From JBGZEX01 sp041846495 (GTDB lineage: Bacteria; Bacteroidota; Bacteroidia; Bacteroidales; Marinifilaceae), in NCBI GenBank assembly GCA_041846495.1, contig JBGZEX010000027.1, forward strand, positions 1-35,316: a stretch of DNA of 35,316 nt, in the 5' to 3' direction. Shown one piece after another: positions 1-8,038 of this stretch. Each line of letters begins with the position of its first letter. The stretch's first letter is position 1. The notes beneath the pieces were generated by a model, which saw nothing but the letters and a program-made list of their open reading frames with translations, was not told where the DNA came from and made no database searches. Made by a program: the position numbers and the translations under genes.

Positions 1-55
1 CAAAATGGGGAATCCGGTAACTAATGCCGACTGCAACATATAGGTTCAACAAAAC

Positions 56-100
56 AATAGCGACTGCAACTATTAGCTCATAGTGACAGTCGCTATTTTA
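56..100 (+). terminator. Strong hairpin with T-rich tail upstream of susC
   Basis: Two perfectly complementary 11-nt arms (56-66 and 87-97, AATAGCGACTG / CAGTCGCTATT) flank a 20-nt loop and are followed by TTTTATATA. This fits an intrinsic terminator for a gene ending left of the window. A 10-nt piece of the left arm and loop (CGACTGCAAC, 61-70) also occurs at 28-37. The hairpin lies right before the point where susC homology begins, so it could instead mark a rearrangement boundary. Confidence 0.6.
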
Positions 101-217
101 TATATAAAGGTTTAATACCTGTAGTTTATCAAATGCTTACAACCTATTCCCGGAGTTACCGTACAAATCAGCGGCAAATCCACGGGAACCGCAACGGATG
201 CATTCGGAAAATTCACT

Positions 218-3200
218 TTGGAATCGTCCGAAAAAACAATAAAATTAACGTTTTCCTGCATCGGATACAAGAAAATAACAAAAGAATGTACGGGAAACAA
301 ATCTTTGACTATAGTATTGGAAGAAGAAGTTGCCGACCTCGATGAAGTAACGGTTATTGCCTACGGCGAACGAAGCAAGCGGGATTTGATCAGTTCCGTT
401 TCTTCGGTCAAAGGGAAAGATTTGGAAGAAATTCCGGCATCCAGTTTGGAAACTCTTTTACAGGGACGCATGTCGGGCGTAGAAATATCGAATGTAGCCG
501 GTTCGCCCGGAGGAGGTGGAAGCCGGGTTAATATTCGCGGCTACAACTCGCTTATGATTACCGGAATAAATGACGGTTCTCCATTATACGTAATCGACGG
601 AGTGCCCGTACATTCATTTACTTCTCCCATTACCGGCACCAACCTCATGGCCGAATTGGACCCCTCCACCATCGAATCCGTGGAAGTTTTAAAAGATGCT
701 GCATCCGCCGCCATTTACGGTTCTCGGGCAAGCAACGGAGTCATATTGATAACCACCAAAAAAGAGAAGAGCGGGAGAGCGAAATTCTCGACCAACATTT
801 CCTATTCTCATTCCTTTCTTCCGGAAACACCTCTGCAAATCATCGGCCACGGTGAACGCAAATGGCATATATTGGCAGCTAAACATTTACGGGAAGGATA
901 TTACGATTATATGACCGGAGAAAACGGTATCCCAAAATCCCACGACGAAGCATGGGGATGGGATAAAGGAACCTATGATTTTTTCTGGAAAAACGGCCAA
1001 CCCATGGAGACGGAATGGGTTTTACATCAATTGCAAGACAGTCTGAACCCATTTTATAACAATGCTACAAACTGGTGGAAATATGTTTTCCGTACGGGAA
1101 AAATTACAAATGCCAATTTACAGGCTTCAGGAGGAAGAGAAAACTTCAAATACATGGTCGGTTTAGGCTGGTTCGATGAGAAAGGTATTATGTTAGGAAG
1201 CGATTTCAGACGAGTAAACTTCATCAGCAACCTGAACATAACCCCCCGTAAAAACTTCCATTTAGATGCTCGGGTATATATGGCCTATACCGACAGAAGC
1301 AGAGGTAACCGTCATACGGGATTCGGAGGTGGAGCCAAAGTAGAAGGAATTACAGTTAGCCCCATAGATGTTTCTTCATTACTTCCCGGGAAAGGAAGTC
1401 ACGTAGAAGAAGAGCTGTTAAAAAGACTGAGAGGGACGATTGAGAAAAATGTCAATTTCAATATCCGAGGAAACTTAACCCTAAGCTATGAAATCATAAA
1501 AAACCTGAGACTGACGGCCAATTTAGGTATGGACTACTCCCAAGCCCAAAGAAATACGTTTGAACCGGATTATTTAAGTTTCGAAAAACTGACAACTTCT
1601 ACAGGAGAAATTCAAGGCAATATGATGTTTCAAACGGAAGAACTCATCAATTATAATTTTCAAATAAACAATGTACATAATTTTGATTTCTTAGGCGGTT
1701 TCTCCTATGCCAGATGGACGAGAAACATCTTCCGCGGAAGCGGACGGGGAGCTCCCAATAACGACGTCCACTATGTTGACGACAACTTTCCGGGTATAAT
1801 CGAATTATACGGTACACCCACCGCCATGCAACAATACCGTTCGGATTTCGAAGAAAAGATTTTAGTATCCTCATTCGGTCGCTTAACCTATAACTACAAA
1901 CAAAAATATCTTACGGAGCTAAGTATCCGCCGGGACGGCTCTTCCGTATTCGGGAAAGATGTACGCTGGGCCACTTTCCCCGCAGTTGCAGTAGGTTGGG
2001 CTTTTTCGGAAGAACCCTTCATGAAAAATCTCTATTGGTTGAGTTTCGCCAAATTACGTGCATCATGGGGACGTTCCGGCCAACAATTCGAAGATGCCTA
2101 TTTAGGCCACGGACGCTTGAAAATCGGCAATCTTTTTATGGGGAAAACGGGAGTATCCCCGGAAGCCATGAGTAATAGTCATTTGAGCTGGGAGGAATCC
2201 GATCAATACAATATAGGCGTGGATGCAGATATATATGACTACCGTTTAAAAATAAAAGCGGATTATTATTATAAATACACAAGTTCCGTTTTATACCTTA
2301 CACCTCTGCCCGGTAATGTATATTTTCACGAAAAAGCCTGGACCAACGTTATGGAACTTTCCAACGAAGGTATCGAAATTGAAACCTTATTCGATATATT
2401 CAGGAATACTGATATCAAGTGGAGGATGAAACTCAATGTTTCAAGAAACTGGAATCGGTTCGAGAAATCTTATACCGATATGGATATCGAGGGTTGGATT
2501 ATCGGAAGACCCATAGGCGGATTATACGTATACAAGGATGAAGGTATCATCCGGTCGGAAAAAGACATTCCCGTTTATTTCGATCAAATGGCAAATAAAA
2601 GAATCTTATATTTCGGAAATCAAAGTTATCCCGTAAGCATAGGTATGCGCCGCATAAAAGATATGAATATGGACGGTAAAATAGATGCCGAAGATCTTTA
2701 TTATGCAGGGTCCGCTCTGCCGATTTTACATGGAGGCTTATTCCATGAAGTCAAATGGAAAGATTTCGATTTGAATATTTTATGCGCTTTCTCCTTGGGC
2801 AGGAAAATACTGAACATATTCTCGAAATCCTCTCTAAGCCTTACTCAAAGATTTTCTCCTTTATTTTACGATTATAGAGGAAAAACTTTTTGGCAGGAAG
2901 GAAACACTCAAAGCGATTTCCCTACATTGAATGCTATTTCAAAAGCATATTCGGGACAATTCGACGGGCTTACGGATTCGAATATCGAACGCGTAAATTA
3001 TATGCGTTTAAAACAACTCACCATCGGGTATAATGTAAATAAGAAATTACTGAAAAAACTCAATATCGAGGGCATCAGGGTTTTCTTTACAGGAGAAAAC
3101 TTATTCTTATGGAGCAACTACTCGGGTTTGGATCCCGAATTGGTGGATCCCGTTTCCGGCATAGACAACGGAGGGCATTATCCGTTAGCAAGAAAACTGA

Positions 3201-3226
3201 CTTTAGGTTTAACCGTAAAATTTTAA
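218..3226 (+). CDS. SusC/RagA-family TonB-dependent outer-membrane transporter, 5'-truncated
   Basis: SusC-like proteins are 22-strand outer-membrane barrels that import glycans or peptides with a SusD lid, powered by TonB. The reading frame shows the plug domain (roughly residues 60-170: ISNVAGSPGGGGSRVNIRGY, PLYVIDGVPV, SIESVEVLKDAASAAIYGSR-like segments), then a long barrel ending KLTLGLTVKF. In-frame sequence upstream of the TTG at 218 continues the carboxypeptidase-regulatory-like domain (QPIPGVTVQISG, GTATDAFGKFTLE) back to about 137, then hits TAG at 122-124 and TAA at 113-115. No signal peptide, ATG start or first strands of that domain exist in any frame before it. The gene is therefore beheaded: either a pseudogene, or a silent cassette completed by DNA rearrangement. 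The TTG at 218 is only a nominal start. SusD follows after 2 nt. Family call is certain; function as it stands is doubtful. Confidence 0.9.
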   Translation: MESSEKTIKLTFSCIGYKKITKECTGNKSLTIVLEEEVADLDEVTVIAYGERSKRDLISSVSSVKGKDLEEIPASSLETLLQGRMSGVEISNVAGSPGGGGSRVNIRGYNSLMITGINDGSPLYVIDGVPVHSFTSPITGTNLMAELDPSTIESVEVLKDAASAAIYGSRASNGVILITTKKEKSGRAKFSTNISYSHSFLPETPLQIIGHGERKWHILAAKHLREGYYDYMTGENGIPKSHDEAWGWDKGTYDFFWKNGQPMETEWVLHQLQDSLNPFYNNATNWWKYVFRTGKITNANLQASGGRENFKYMVGLGWFDEKGIMLGSDFRRVNFISNLNITPRKNFHLDARVYMAYTDRSRGNRHTGFGGGAKVEGITVSPIDVSSLLPGKGSHVEEELLKRLRGTIEKNVNFNIRGNLTLSYEIIKNLRLTANLGMDYSQAQRNTFEPDYLSFEKLTTSTGEIQGNMMFQTEELINYNFQINNVHNFDFLGGFSYARWTRNIFRGSGRGAPNNDVHYVDDNFPGIIELYGTPTAMQQYRSDFEEKILVSSFGRLTYNYKQKYLTELSIRRDGSSVFGKDVRWATFPAVAVGWAFSEEPFMKNLYWLSFAKLRASWGRSGQQFEDAYLGHGRLKIGNLFMGKTGVSPEAMSNSHLSWEESDQYNIGVDADIYDYRLKIKADYYYKYTSSVLYLTPLPGNVYFHEKAWTNVMELSNEGIEIETLFDIFRNTDIKWRMKLNVSRNWNRFEKSYTDMDIEGWIIGRPIGGLYVYKDEGIIRSEKDIPVYFDQMANKRILYFGNQSYPVSIGMRRIKDMNMDGKIDAEDLYYAGSALPILHGGLFHEVKWKDFDLNILCAFSLGRKILNIFSKSSLSLTQRFSPLFYDYRGKTFWQEGNTQSDFPTLNAISKAYSGQFDGLTDSNIERVNYMRLKQLTIGYNVNKKLLKKLNIEGIRVFFTGENLFLWSNYSGLDPELVDPVSGIDNGGHYPLARKLTLGLTVKF

Positions 3227-3228
3227 TC

Positions 3229-4764
3229 ATGAAAAAGAATCTCATCACTATATTAATTTTTATTTTGACGGCTTGCGATTCTCTTTTGGACGTAATACCG
3301 GAAAACGCCTCTACATTTTCCAACTATTTCAAAAATGAAAAGGAATTGGAATCTTTTACCACGGAAATGCATGCTTACATCAAATCCGGTCTGACTTTCG
3401 ACAACCCGCACGTACTCATAGGCTCCAAAGCGGATGTCGTCAAATTTTACGAGCAGCGTGTCCGGGAATTAGAACCGCTCGGAATGTTAAGTTCCCCTTT
3501 TATCGATTGGAAAAGACATTACGATATCATTCATATGGGTAATATCATATTAGATAATGCCGACAGAGTCAAAGACATGGGTATGGAACGGAAAAATTTC
3601 CATTTGGGACAGGCACACTTTGCTATAGGCATTGCTTATTTTGAAGTAGTCCGCCGTTGGGGAGCTGCCATCATCACGGAAAACAGCAGTTCCATGAAAC
3701 CGTACGGCAACAGCTCCGTATTGGATATACTGAATACGGCTATCGAAAACGGGGAAAAAGCTTTCGAATTACTACCCTACTTCAGTGATCTGAAAGATGC
3801 CGACGGAAAAATTCTTACAATCAAACAATACGGATGTAAAGGTAGTGCTGCTGCACTCCTCTCTCATTTATATGCATGGAAAGGAAGTGTCATCGAATTA
3901 TACGAGCTCACAGGAAATGCTCATGAAGCCTACGAAAAATCCATCGAATGGGCGACGGAATTGATTAGCGGAAAAACCTCCAAGGATTATCACTTATGCC
4001 ATACTCCCGAAGATTTATGCAAAGCACTTTCGGATACGAAACATATCAACCCTGAAAGTATTTTCGAAATCATGCTGGATCGATATGCATCCCAATACCC
4101 GACATCAAAAGTTACGGGAATATCCTATATTTCCTACCCCGTAAATAAATACTTGAATCCGAACAGCATTATAAATGAAGAAAGCGCACCGAGTTTTCGC
4201 TTGCGAAACCAAACAATACAAAACATGTATGCTGGGAATGATGCTCGACGCAATGCCTATTTCTACAAATTCGACGAAATGGCTGCCGCTCCGGAAACTA
4301 CGGGATTCGCATATTTATACAAATGGAGAAACGGGATATACTTTGCAGCCCCCTATCTACCGGAGCAAGAGGAGTTCGGTACCCTCGATGCAGACTATTC
4401 TTATTGGCGATTGGCCGATATCCATTTGTTAAGAGCGGAATGCTATGCCAAACTCGGAAAAAACGATAAAGCTGCCATTGACTTAAATCGCATCCGCTCG
4501 AGAGCCAATGCACAAACTTACCCTGCGGCCGGAGAAACCGATATAAAATATGCCGTTTTCAAAGAAAGAGAAAAGGAATTGATATGCGAAGGACATCGCT
4601 ACTATGATGTTATACGTAATCAGTATTGGAAAGAACTCGGCTCCGCTTTCGAACGTCTCAGCCGTAAAGACATATTGGACGGAGCTTTATACCTGCCCAT
4701 ATCCAAAAGCGCCATGGTCAACAACGACCTCATCCGGCAAAACAAATACTGGGATAAATTTTAA
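3229..4764 (+). CDS. SusD/RagB-family outer-membrane lipoprotein
   Basis: A 511-residue lipoprotein that should sit on the cell surface as the substrate-binding lid of the preceding SusC. The start is the ATG two bases after the susC stop; the reading frame is open further upstream, but only this start gives a lipoprotein signal peptide (MKKNLITILIFILTAC, lipidated Cys16). The SusD C-terminal signature is clear: WRLADIHLLRAECYAKLG, a TPR-like helix pair, then LNRIRSRAN and FKEREKELICEGHRYYDVIR near residues 440-475. Length is normal for the family. The ligand cannot be told from sequence: no glycoside hydrolase, lyase or sulfatase gene lies in the cluster, so the substrate may be a peptide or other small molecule. 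The gene looks intact although its SusC partner lacks its export signal. Confidence 0.95.
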   Translation: MKKNLITILIFILTACDSLLDVIPENASTFSNYFKNEKELESFTTEMHAYIKSGLTFDNPHVLIGSKADVVKFYEQRVRELEPLGMLSSPFIDWKRHYDIIHMGNIILDNADRVKDMGMERKNFHLGQAHFAIGIAYFEVVRRWGAAIITENSSSMKPYGNSSVLDILNTAIENGEKAFELLPYFSDLKDADGKILTIKQYGCKGSAAALLSHLYAWKGSVIELYELTGNAHEAYEKSIEWATELISGKTSKDYHLCHTPEDLCKALSDTKHINPESIFEIMLDRYASQYPTSKVTGISYISYPVNKYLNPNSIINEESAPSFRLRNQTIQNMYAGNDARRNAYFYKFDEMAAAPETTGFAYLYKWRNGIYFAAPYLPEQEEFGTLDADYSYWRLADIHLLRAECYAKLGKNDKAAIDLNRIRSRANAQTYPAAGETDIKYAVFKEREKELICEGHRYYDVIRNQYWKELGSAFERLSRKDILDGALYLPISKSAMVNNDLIRQNKYWDKF

Positions 4765-4787
4765 TTATACTTTCAAATGCAAACGAA

Positions 4788-5420
4788 ATGAAAAACATAA
4801 TATATATCGTCGTGTTCTCGCTATTTTCAGCCTGTACAACGAAATTCAATACCATAGATACCGGATTGGCCAACGGTAATTTTACAGGAAATATGTATGA
4901 ATATTTTAAAAAAAGCAGTTACAACTGGGATAGTACTCGATTAATGATCGAAAGAGGAAAACTCGTGGATTTATTCAATGGAGAACGCCCCGGATATGAA
5001 AATTTCACATTTTTCGGTCCTACGAATCATTCGATTCGTCGCTATATGAAAACAAACAATATCGGCTCCATCAAAGAAATGAGCGAAGACTTTTGCAGGG
5101 AAACAATCTTACGCCATATTGTAAAAAAAAGATATATGAGAAACGATATTCCGAAAGGCACTCCTGCCGTTTATAAAGAAGATGAACCCTATAAAATACA
5201 GGGAGACGGAGGCAAAGTATTGGAAGGAGAGGCCGGAAACCGTTTTTGGATTTACTCCTTCCAAGGCTCTTATGCCGGAGTTCCGGATATAGGCGCCATC
5301 GAACTTAAAATCGTCTCTCTCGAATCTGCGGCCAAAATAGAAATCGCATCCTCTAACATAGAAACGACAAATGGAGTTGTGCATTCTCTTCAATACAACT
5401 ATACTCTATGCGAACTTTAA
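4788..5420 (+). CDS. Fasciclin (FAS1)-domain lipoprotein
   Basis: A 210-residue predicted lipoprotein (signal peptide ending LFSAC, Cys16) with one FAS1-like domain over most of its length. Seen features: an H1-type segment FTFFGPTNHSIRRYM, a middle ETILRHIVKKRYM, and the closing pattern IEIASSNIETTNGVVHSLQY, which resembles the FAS1 box 'SNI.T.NG.IH.L'. FAS1 domains mediate adhesion or ligand binding and are found as accessory surface lipoproteins in some SusCD operons. It lies 23 nt after susD and 18 nt before the next lipoprotein gene, so it is almost certainly co-transcribed. Inference: a surface accessory to the SusCD complex. Ligand unknown. Confidence 0.8.
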   Translation: MKNIIYIVVFSLFSACTTKFNTIDTGLANGNFTGNMYEYFKKSSYNWDSTRLMIERGKLVDLFNGERPGYENFTFFGPTNHSIRRYMKTNNIGSIKEMSEDFCRETILRHIVKKRYMRNDIPKGTPAVYKEDEPYKIQGDGGKVLEGEAGNRFWIYSFQGSYAGVPDIGAIELKIVSLESAAKIEIASSNIETTNGVVHSLQYNYTLCEL

Positions 5421-5438
5421 TAAATTATTTTACTTTAA

Positions 5439-5864
5439 ATGAAAATGAAAAATATTTTACCTATCTTATTTTTTGCCGCCCTCTTTTCGGCATGCAGGAA
5501 TACGACCATCGGTTATTTAAAAACGGATAAAGCGGAATACGTGCCGGATAGCATCGTCGTGTGGACGGCATTGGACAGACCGGAAGACGAGCGCAGAATC
5601 AAGAATTCAGCACCCTGGGTTTCACCAAGAATACAGGGTGTCTTGGGAACGGCTCCTTTGATTTACGAGTTTGCAGGCGTAAAAGTATCGGACGGCGGCA
5701 ATGCCGAGATCTTCTCCAAAGAAATCAATGTCAGAGGCGGAGGAATAATGGAACTTCCCCTACATACAAAATCTCCGAAAGGACATTATCTCGTAAGCAT
5801 AAAAGTATACAACGACGGTCATGAGGCTATAATCAAAGATGCTTTCACTTTTATTATTAAATAA
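5439..5864 (+). CDS. Small lipoprotein of the SusCD operon, function unknown
   Basis: A 141-residue predicted lipoprotein (MKMKNILPILFFAALFSAC, Cys19). After the anchor the chain alternates short hydrophobic stretches as in a beta-sandwich: TDKAEYVPDSIVVWTAL, then GGGIMELPLHTKSPKGHYLVSIKVYNDG, ending in DAFTFIIK. The 'Y.P.....G.Y.V.I.V' layout recalls macroglobulin-like or immunoglobulin-like domains, but I do not recognise a named family with certainty. It sits between the FAS1 lipoprotein and the thioredoxin-fold gene with 15-18 nt gaps, so it belongs to the same operon. Likely a surface or periplasmic accessory protein. Confidence 0.7.
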   Translation: MKMKNILPILFFAALFSACRNTTIGYLKTDKAEYVPDSIVVWTALDRPEDERRIKNSAPWVSPRIQGVLGTAPLIYEFAGVKVSDGGNAEIFSKEINVRGGGIMELPLHTKSPKGHYLVSIKVYNDGHEAIIKDAFTFIIK

Positions 5865-5879
5865 ATAAAACTCTCAGAT

Positions 5880-7181
5880 ATGTTAAATACAAAACTTTTA
5901 TTCTCAATTATCTTATCTATCCTATGTCATTATGTATCGGGACAAGGCATAGAATTCTTCAATGGCGGATACGATGCCGCCCTGAAAAAAGCTGCAGAAG
6001 AAAAGAAAACGGTTTTCATCGATTTTTTTGCAGAATGGTGCGCCCCCTGCAAATTAATGTCTGAAACAGTATTTACAGATGCTAGCGTAGGAGATTATTA
6101 TAATAAAAATTTCGTCTGTATTAAAATAAATGCGGAAAATCCGGAGAACCGCGCCATTGTAAAATGCTATCATGTAACCGGATACCCCACTTTAGCCTAT
6201 GTAAATGCCAAGGGAAAGAAAATTTTGATAGAAACCGGAGCTTTGTCCGTAGAACGCTTTTTAAAAATCGGAAAAATCGCTACCGGAGAAGAATTGGGCT
6301 TCGAAGACTTATATAAAAAATATAAATCGACCAAAGATTTGGCAGTCTTACAACATCTATTAATCGAAGCTCCCGGATTTTTAGAAACGCAAGAAGGTAT
6401 CGAATTAGATAAATGGACTTCCAGAACAGAAAAATTATATCGCGAATATATCGAAAAGAAAACAGGACCGGATTTCATCAACAAAACGGACTATCAAATC
6501 ATGACAATCTACCATCGAAACGACAAAGATAATGACCCGTTGGTAGAATTCGTTCTCAAAAATATGGATGCCTATCTTTCCAATGTAGGAAAAGCCGCAG
6601 CCTATTTTGTCATCGAACACAATGCAAGCGTTATGGAGCGCTTGGCAAAAGCGGGAAAACCAGAATATAAAAATTATATCGAACGTATAAAAAAAGAATT
6701 AAAACCCGCTTACAGCATACTTCCTTCAACTGATAAAGACCCGTACAAAAAAGCCAAATACTATTACGAAGCCATCTATACATTATACCATAAAAAAGAT
6801 GTAAATACATATATCAAACTTGCAAAACGCTATATCGAATTCATGGGTGAAAATATGACTGCCGCCACCTACGGAGAATTTGCCCAAAACCTTTATTATG
6901 CTGCAGGTGGCAGTCTTTCCCGGGAAAACCACGAACAGGCTATTGTATGGATTCATGAAGCATTGAAATTCAAGGATATGCCGATAATGGACAAAATCAA
7001 CTGTTTCACGATGTTGGGAGATTCTCACAAAGCTTTGGGCGAACTGAAAAAAGCCAAAGAATACTATAATCAAGCCTATGTTATCTGCTTTGAAATGGAT
7101 TCCAAAATGGAAATGATGAAAATGCAAATCCAATACGTAATTAAAATGAAAATCTCCGAATTGGAACTTTTAGAGAAATAA
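5880..7181 (+). CDS. Secreted thioredoxin-fold protein with helical TPR-like C-terminus
   Basis: A 433-residue protein with a signal peptide (residues 1-21, cut near SGQG) followed by a thioredoxin domain with the redox motif FFAEWCAPCKLM (Cys54 and Cys57) and the cis-Pro segment GYPTLAYV. From about residue 150 to the end it is helical, with TPR-like repeats such as LGDSHKALGELKKAKEYYNQAY. Expected location is the periplasm, where it would reduce or rearrange disulfides of exported partners. It is the last gene of the SusCD operon, 15 nt after the small lipoprotein, and is followed by hairpins. Thioredoxin-fold proteins recur in Bacteroidota SusCD loci; the specific client here is unknown. 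Confidence 0.85.
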   Translation: MLNTKLLFSIILSILCHYVSGQGIEFFNGGYDAALKKAAEEKKTVFIDFFAEWCAPCKLMSETVFTDASVGDYYNKNFVCIKINAENPENRAIVKCYHVTGYPTLAYVNAKGKKILIETGALSVERFLKIGKIATGEELGFEDLYKKYKSTKDLAVLQHLLIEAPGFLETQEGIELDKWTSRTEKLYREYIEKKTGPDFINKTDYQIMTIYHRNDKDNDPLVEFVLKNMDAYLSNVGKAAAYFVIEHNASVMERLAKAGKPEYKNYIERIKKELKPAYSILPSTDKDPYKKAKYYYEAIYTLYHKKDVNTYIKLAKRYIEFMGENMTAATYGEFAQNLYYAAGGSLSRENHEQAIVWIHEALKFKDMPIMDKINCFTMLGDSHKALGELKKAKEYYNQAYVICFEMDSKMEMMKMQIQYVIKMKISELELLEK

Positions 7182-7189
7182 ATTTCATG

Positions 7190-7209
7190 CCGATAACTTT
7201 TATCGGATT
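7190..7209 (+). terminator. Hairpin after the SusCD operon
   Basis: CCGATAA (7190-7196), loop CTT and TTATCGG (7200-7206) form a perfect 7-bp stem nine bases after the thioredoxin gene stop, followed by a short T run (ATTTCG). A plausible but weak intrinsic terminator. Confidence 0.5.
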
Positions 7210-7259
7210 TCGTCCGAAAAAACGGTGAATATTGCAATTTTCATATTGCAGATGAATAT

Positions 7260-7298
7260 AAAATGGGGTTCAGATCATTGTAACGGACCTCATTTTTT
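7260..7298 (+). terminator. Second terminator-like hairpin
   Basis: AAAATGGGGTTC (7260-7271) can pair with GGACCTCATTTT (7285-7296) as a 12-bp stem with two G-U pairs, ending in a T tract. It probably backs up the hairpin at 7190. Its right arm is repeated at 7347-7363. Confidence 0.55.
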
Positions 7299-7363
7299 AT
7301 GATGATTACGTTTTAAGTTACGACCCCCAAAATACGAGTTCAATTATAACGGACCTCATTTTT
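7281..7363 (+). repeat. Two 17-nt direct repeats, 66 bp apart
   Basis: TAACGGACCTCATTTTT occurs at 7281-7297 and again exactly at 7347-7363, between the SusCD operon and the sigma factor gene. The first copy forms the right arm of a hairpin; the second has no equally good left arm. The rest of the 7182-7480 gap holds only AT-rich sequence and the sigma-gene promoter. Confidence 0.7.
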
Positions 7364-7449
7364 ATCGATTTTCACCTCAATGTTTAGAAATCTTCATGCA
7401 GTAAAATCATATTTTATCTATTTAATTAAAAAAAACATGGAAGTTGGAT

Positions 7450-7457
7450 TATTTTTG
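7450..7457 (+). promoter_or_regulatory. Bacteroidota -7 box for the sigma factor gene
   Basis: TATTTTTG matches TAnnTTTG exactly and ends 23 nt before the ATG at 7481. No clear -33 TTTG is seen about 20 nt upstream, so support is moderate. Confidence 0.45.
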
Positions 7458-7480
7458 TCTATTCATTGGTAAAGAAACGG

Positions 7481-8038
7481 ATGGACGAAAAAACGATAAT
7501 AGAAGGATGTAAGAAAAAAAACAATTTATGCCGCAAGGAGTTTTACGAACTTTTTGCAGGTAAAATGTTGGCAATATGTTACCGATATCTGGGAAATATG
7601 GAAAATGCGAAAGATGTTATGCATGATGCTTTTATCATAGCTTTCAATTCAATGGATAAATTCACTTATATGGGTGAAGGCTCTGCTTTCGCATGGCTAA
7701 AAAAAATCATGGTCAACACCTCTTTATCGCATCTTAAAAAACGGAAACGCATACAATTTGTAGATATCGAAGATTATGCTGCAAATAACGAACCCGAAGC
7801 CCATGACGAAAATACCCCCGATACCGTTCCTCCGGATATCCTTAGCGAAATGATATCCCGGCTTCCCGACGGCTACAGGACCGTATTGAATCTATATGCA
7901 TTCGAAGGAAAATCGCATAAAGAAATTGCAGGCATCCTCAATATAAAACTGAATTCATCGACATCCCAGCTCATAAGAGCTCGGAAGTTACTCTCGAAAT
8001 GGATTGACGACTATCATCAGAATAAAAAACATGAATAG
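7481..8038 (+). CDS. ECF-type RNA polymerase sigma factor (sigma-70 family)
   Basis: A 185-residue ECF sigma factor. Region 2 is seen in FYELFAGKMLAICYRYLGN, ENAKDVMHDAFIIAF and FAWLKKIMVNTSLSHLKK (core binding and -10 recognition). Region 4 is seen in ISRLPDGYRTVLNLYAFEG followed by the helix-turn-helix KSHKEIAGILNIKLNSSTSQ and LIRARKLL. I use the ATG at 7481 (MDEKTII) rather than the TTG 15 nt upstream, because it sits at normal distance from the -7 box and begins the family's usual first helix. Its last 8 nt overlap the next gene (ATGAATAG), so the two are translationally coupled; the neighbour is the likely membrane-bound regulator. Target genes are unknown; the upstream SusCD operon is a candidate by position only. 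Confidence 0.92.
   Translation: MDEKTIIEGCKKKNNLCRKEFYELFAGKMLAICYRYLGNMENAKDVMHDAFIIAFNSMDKFTYMGEGSAFAWLKKIMVNTSLSHLKKRKRIQFVDIEDYAANNEPEAHDENTPDTVPPDILSEMISRLPDGYRTVLNLYAFEGKSHKEIAGILNIKLNSSTSQLIRARKLLSKWIDDYHQNKKHE

Noticed and set aside
133..345. 70-codon plus-strand ORF at the start of susC
   Set aside because: It is out of frame with clear SusC homology over the same bases and basic in composition; it does not supply a signal peptide.
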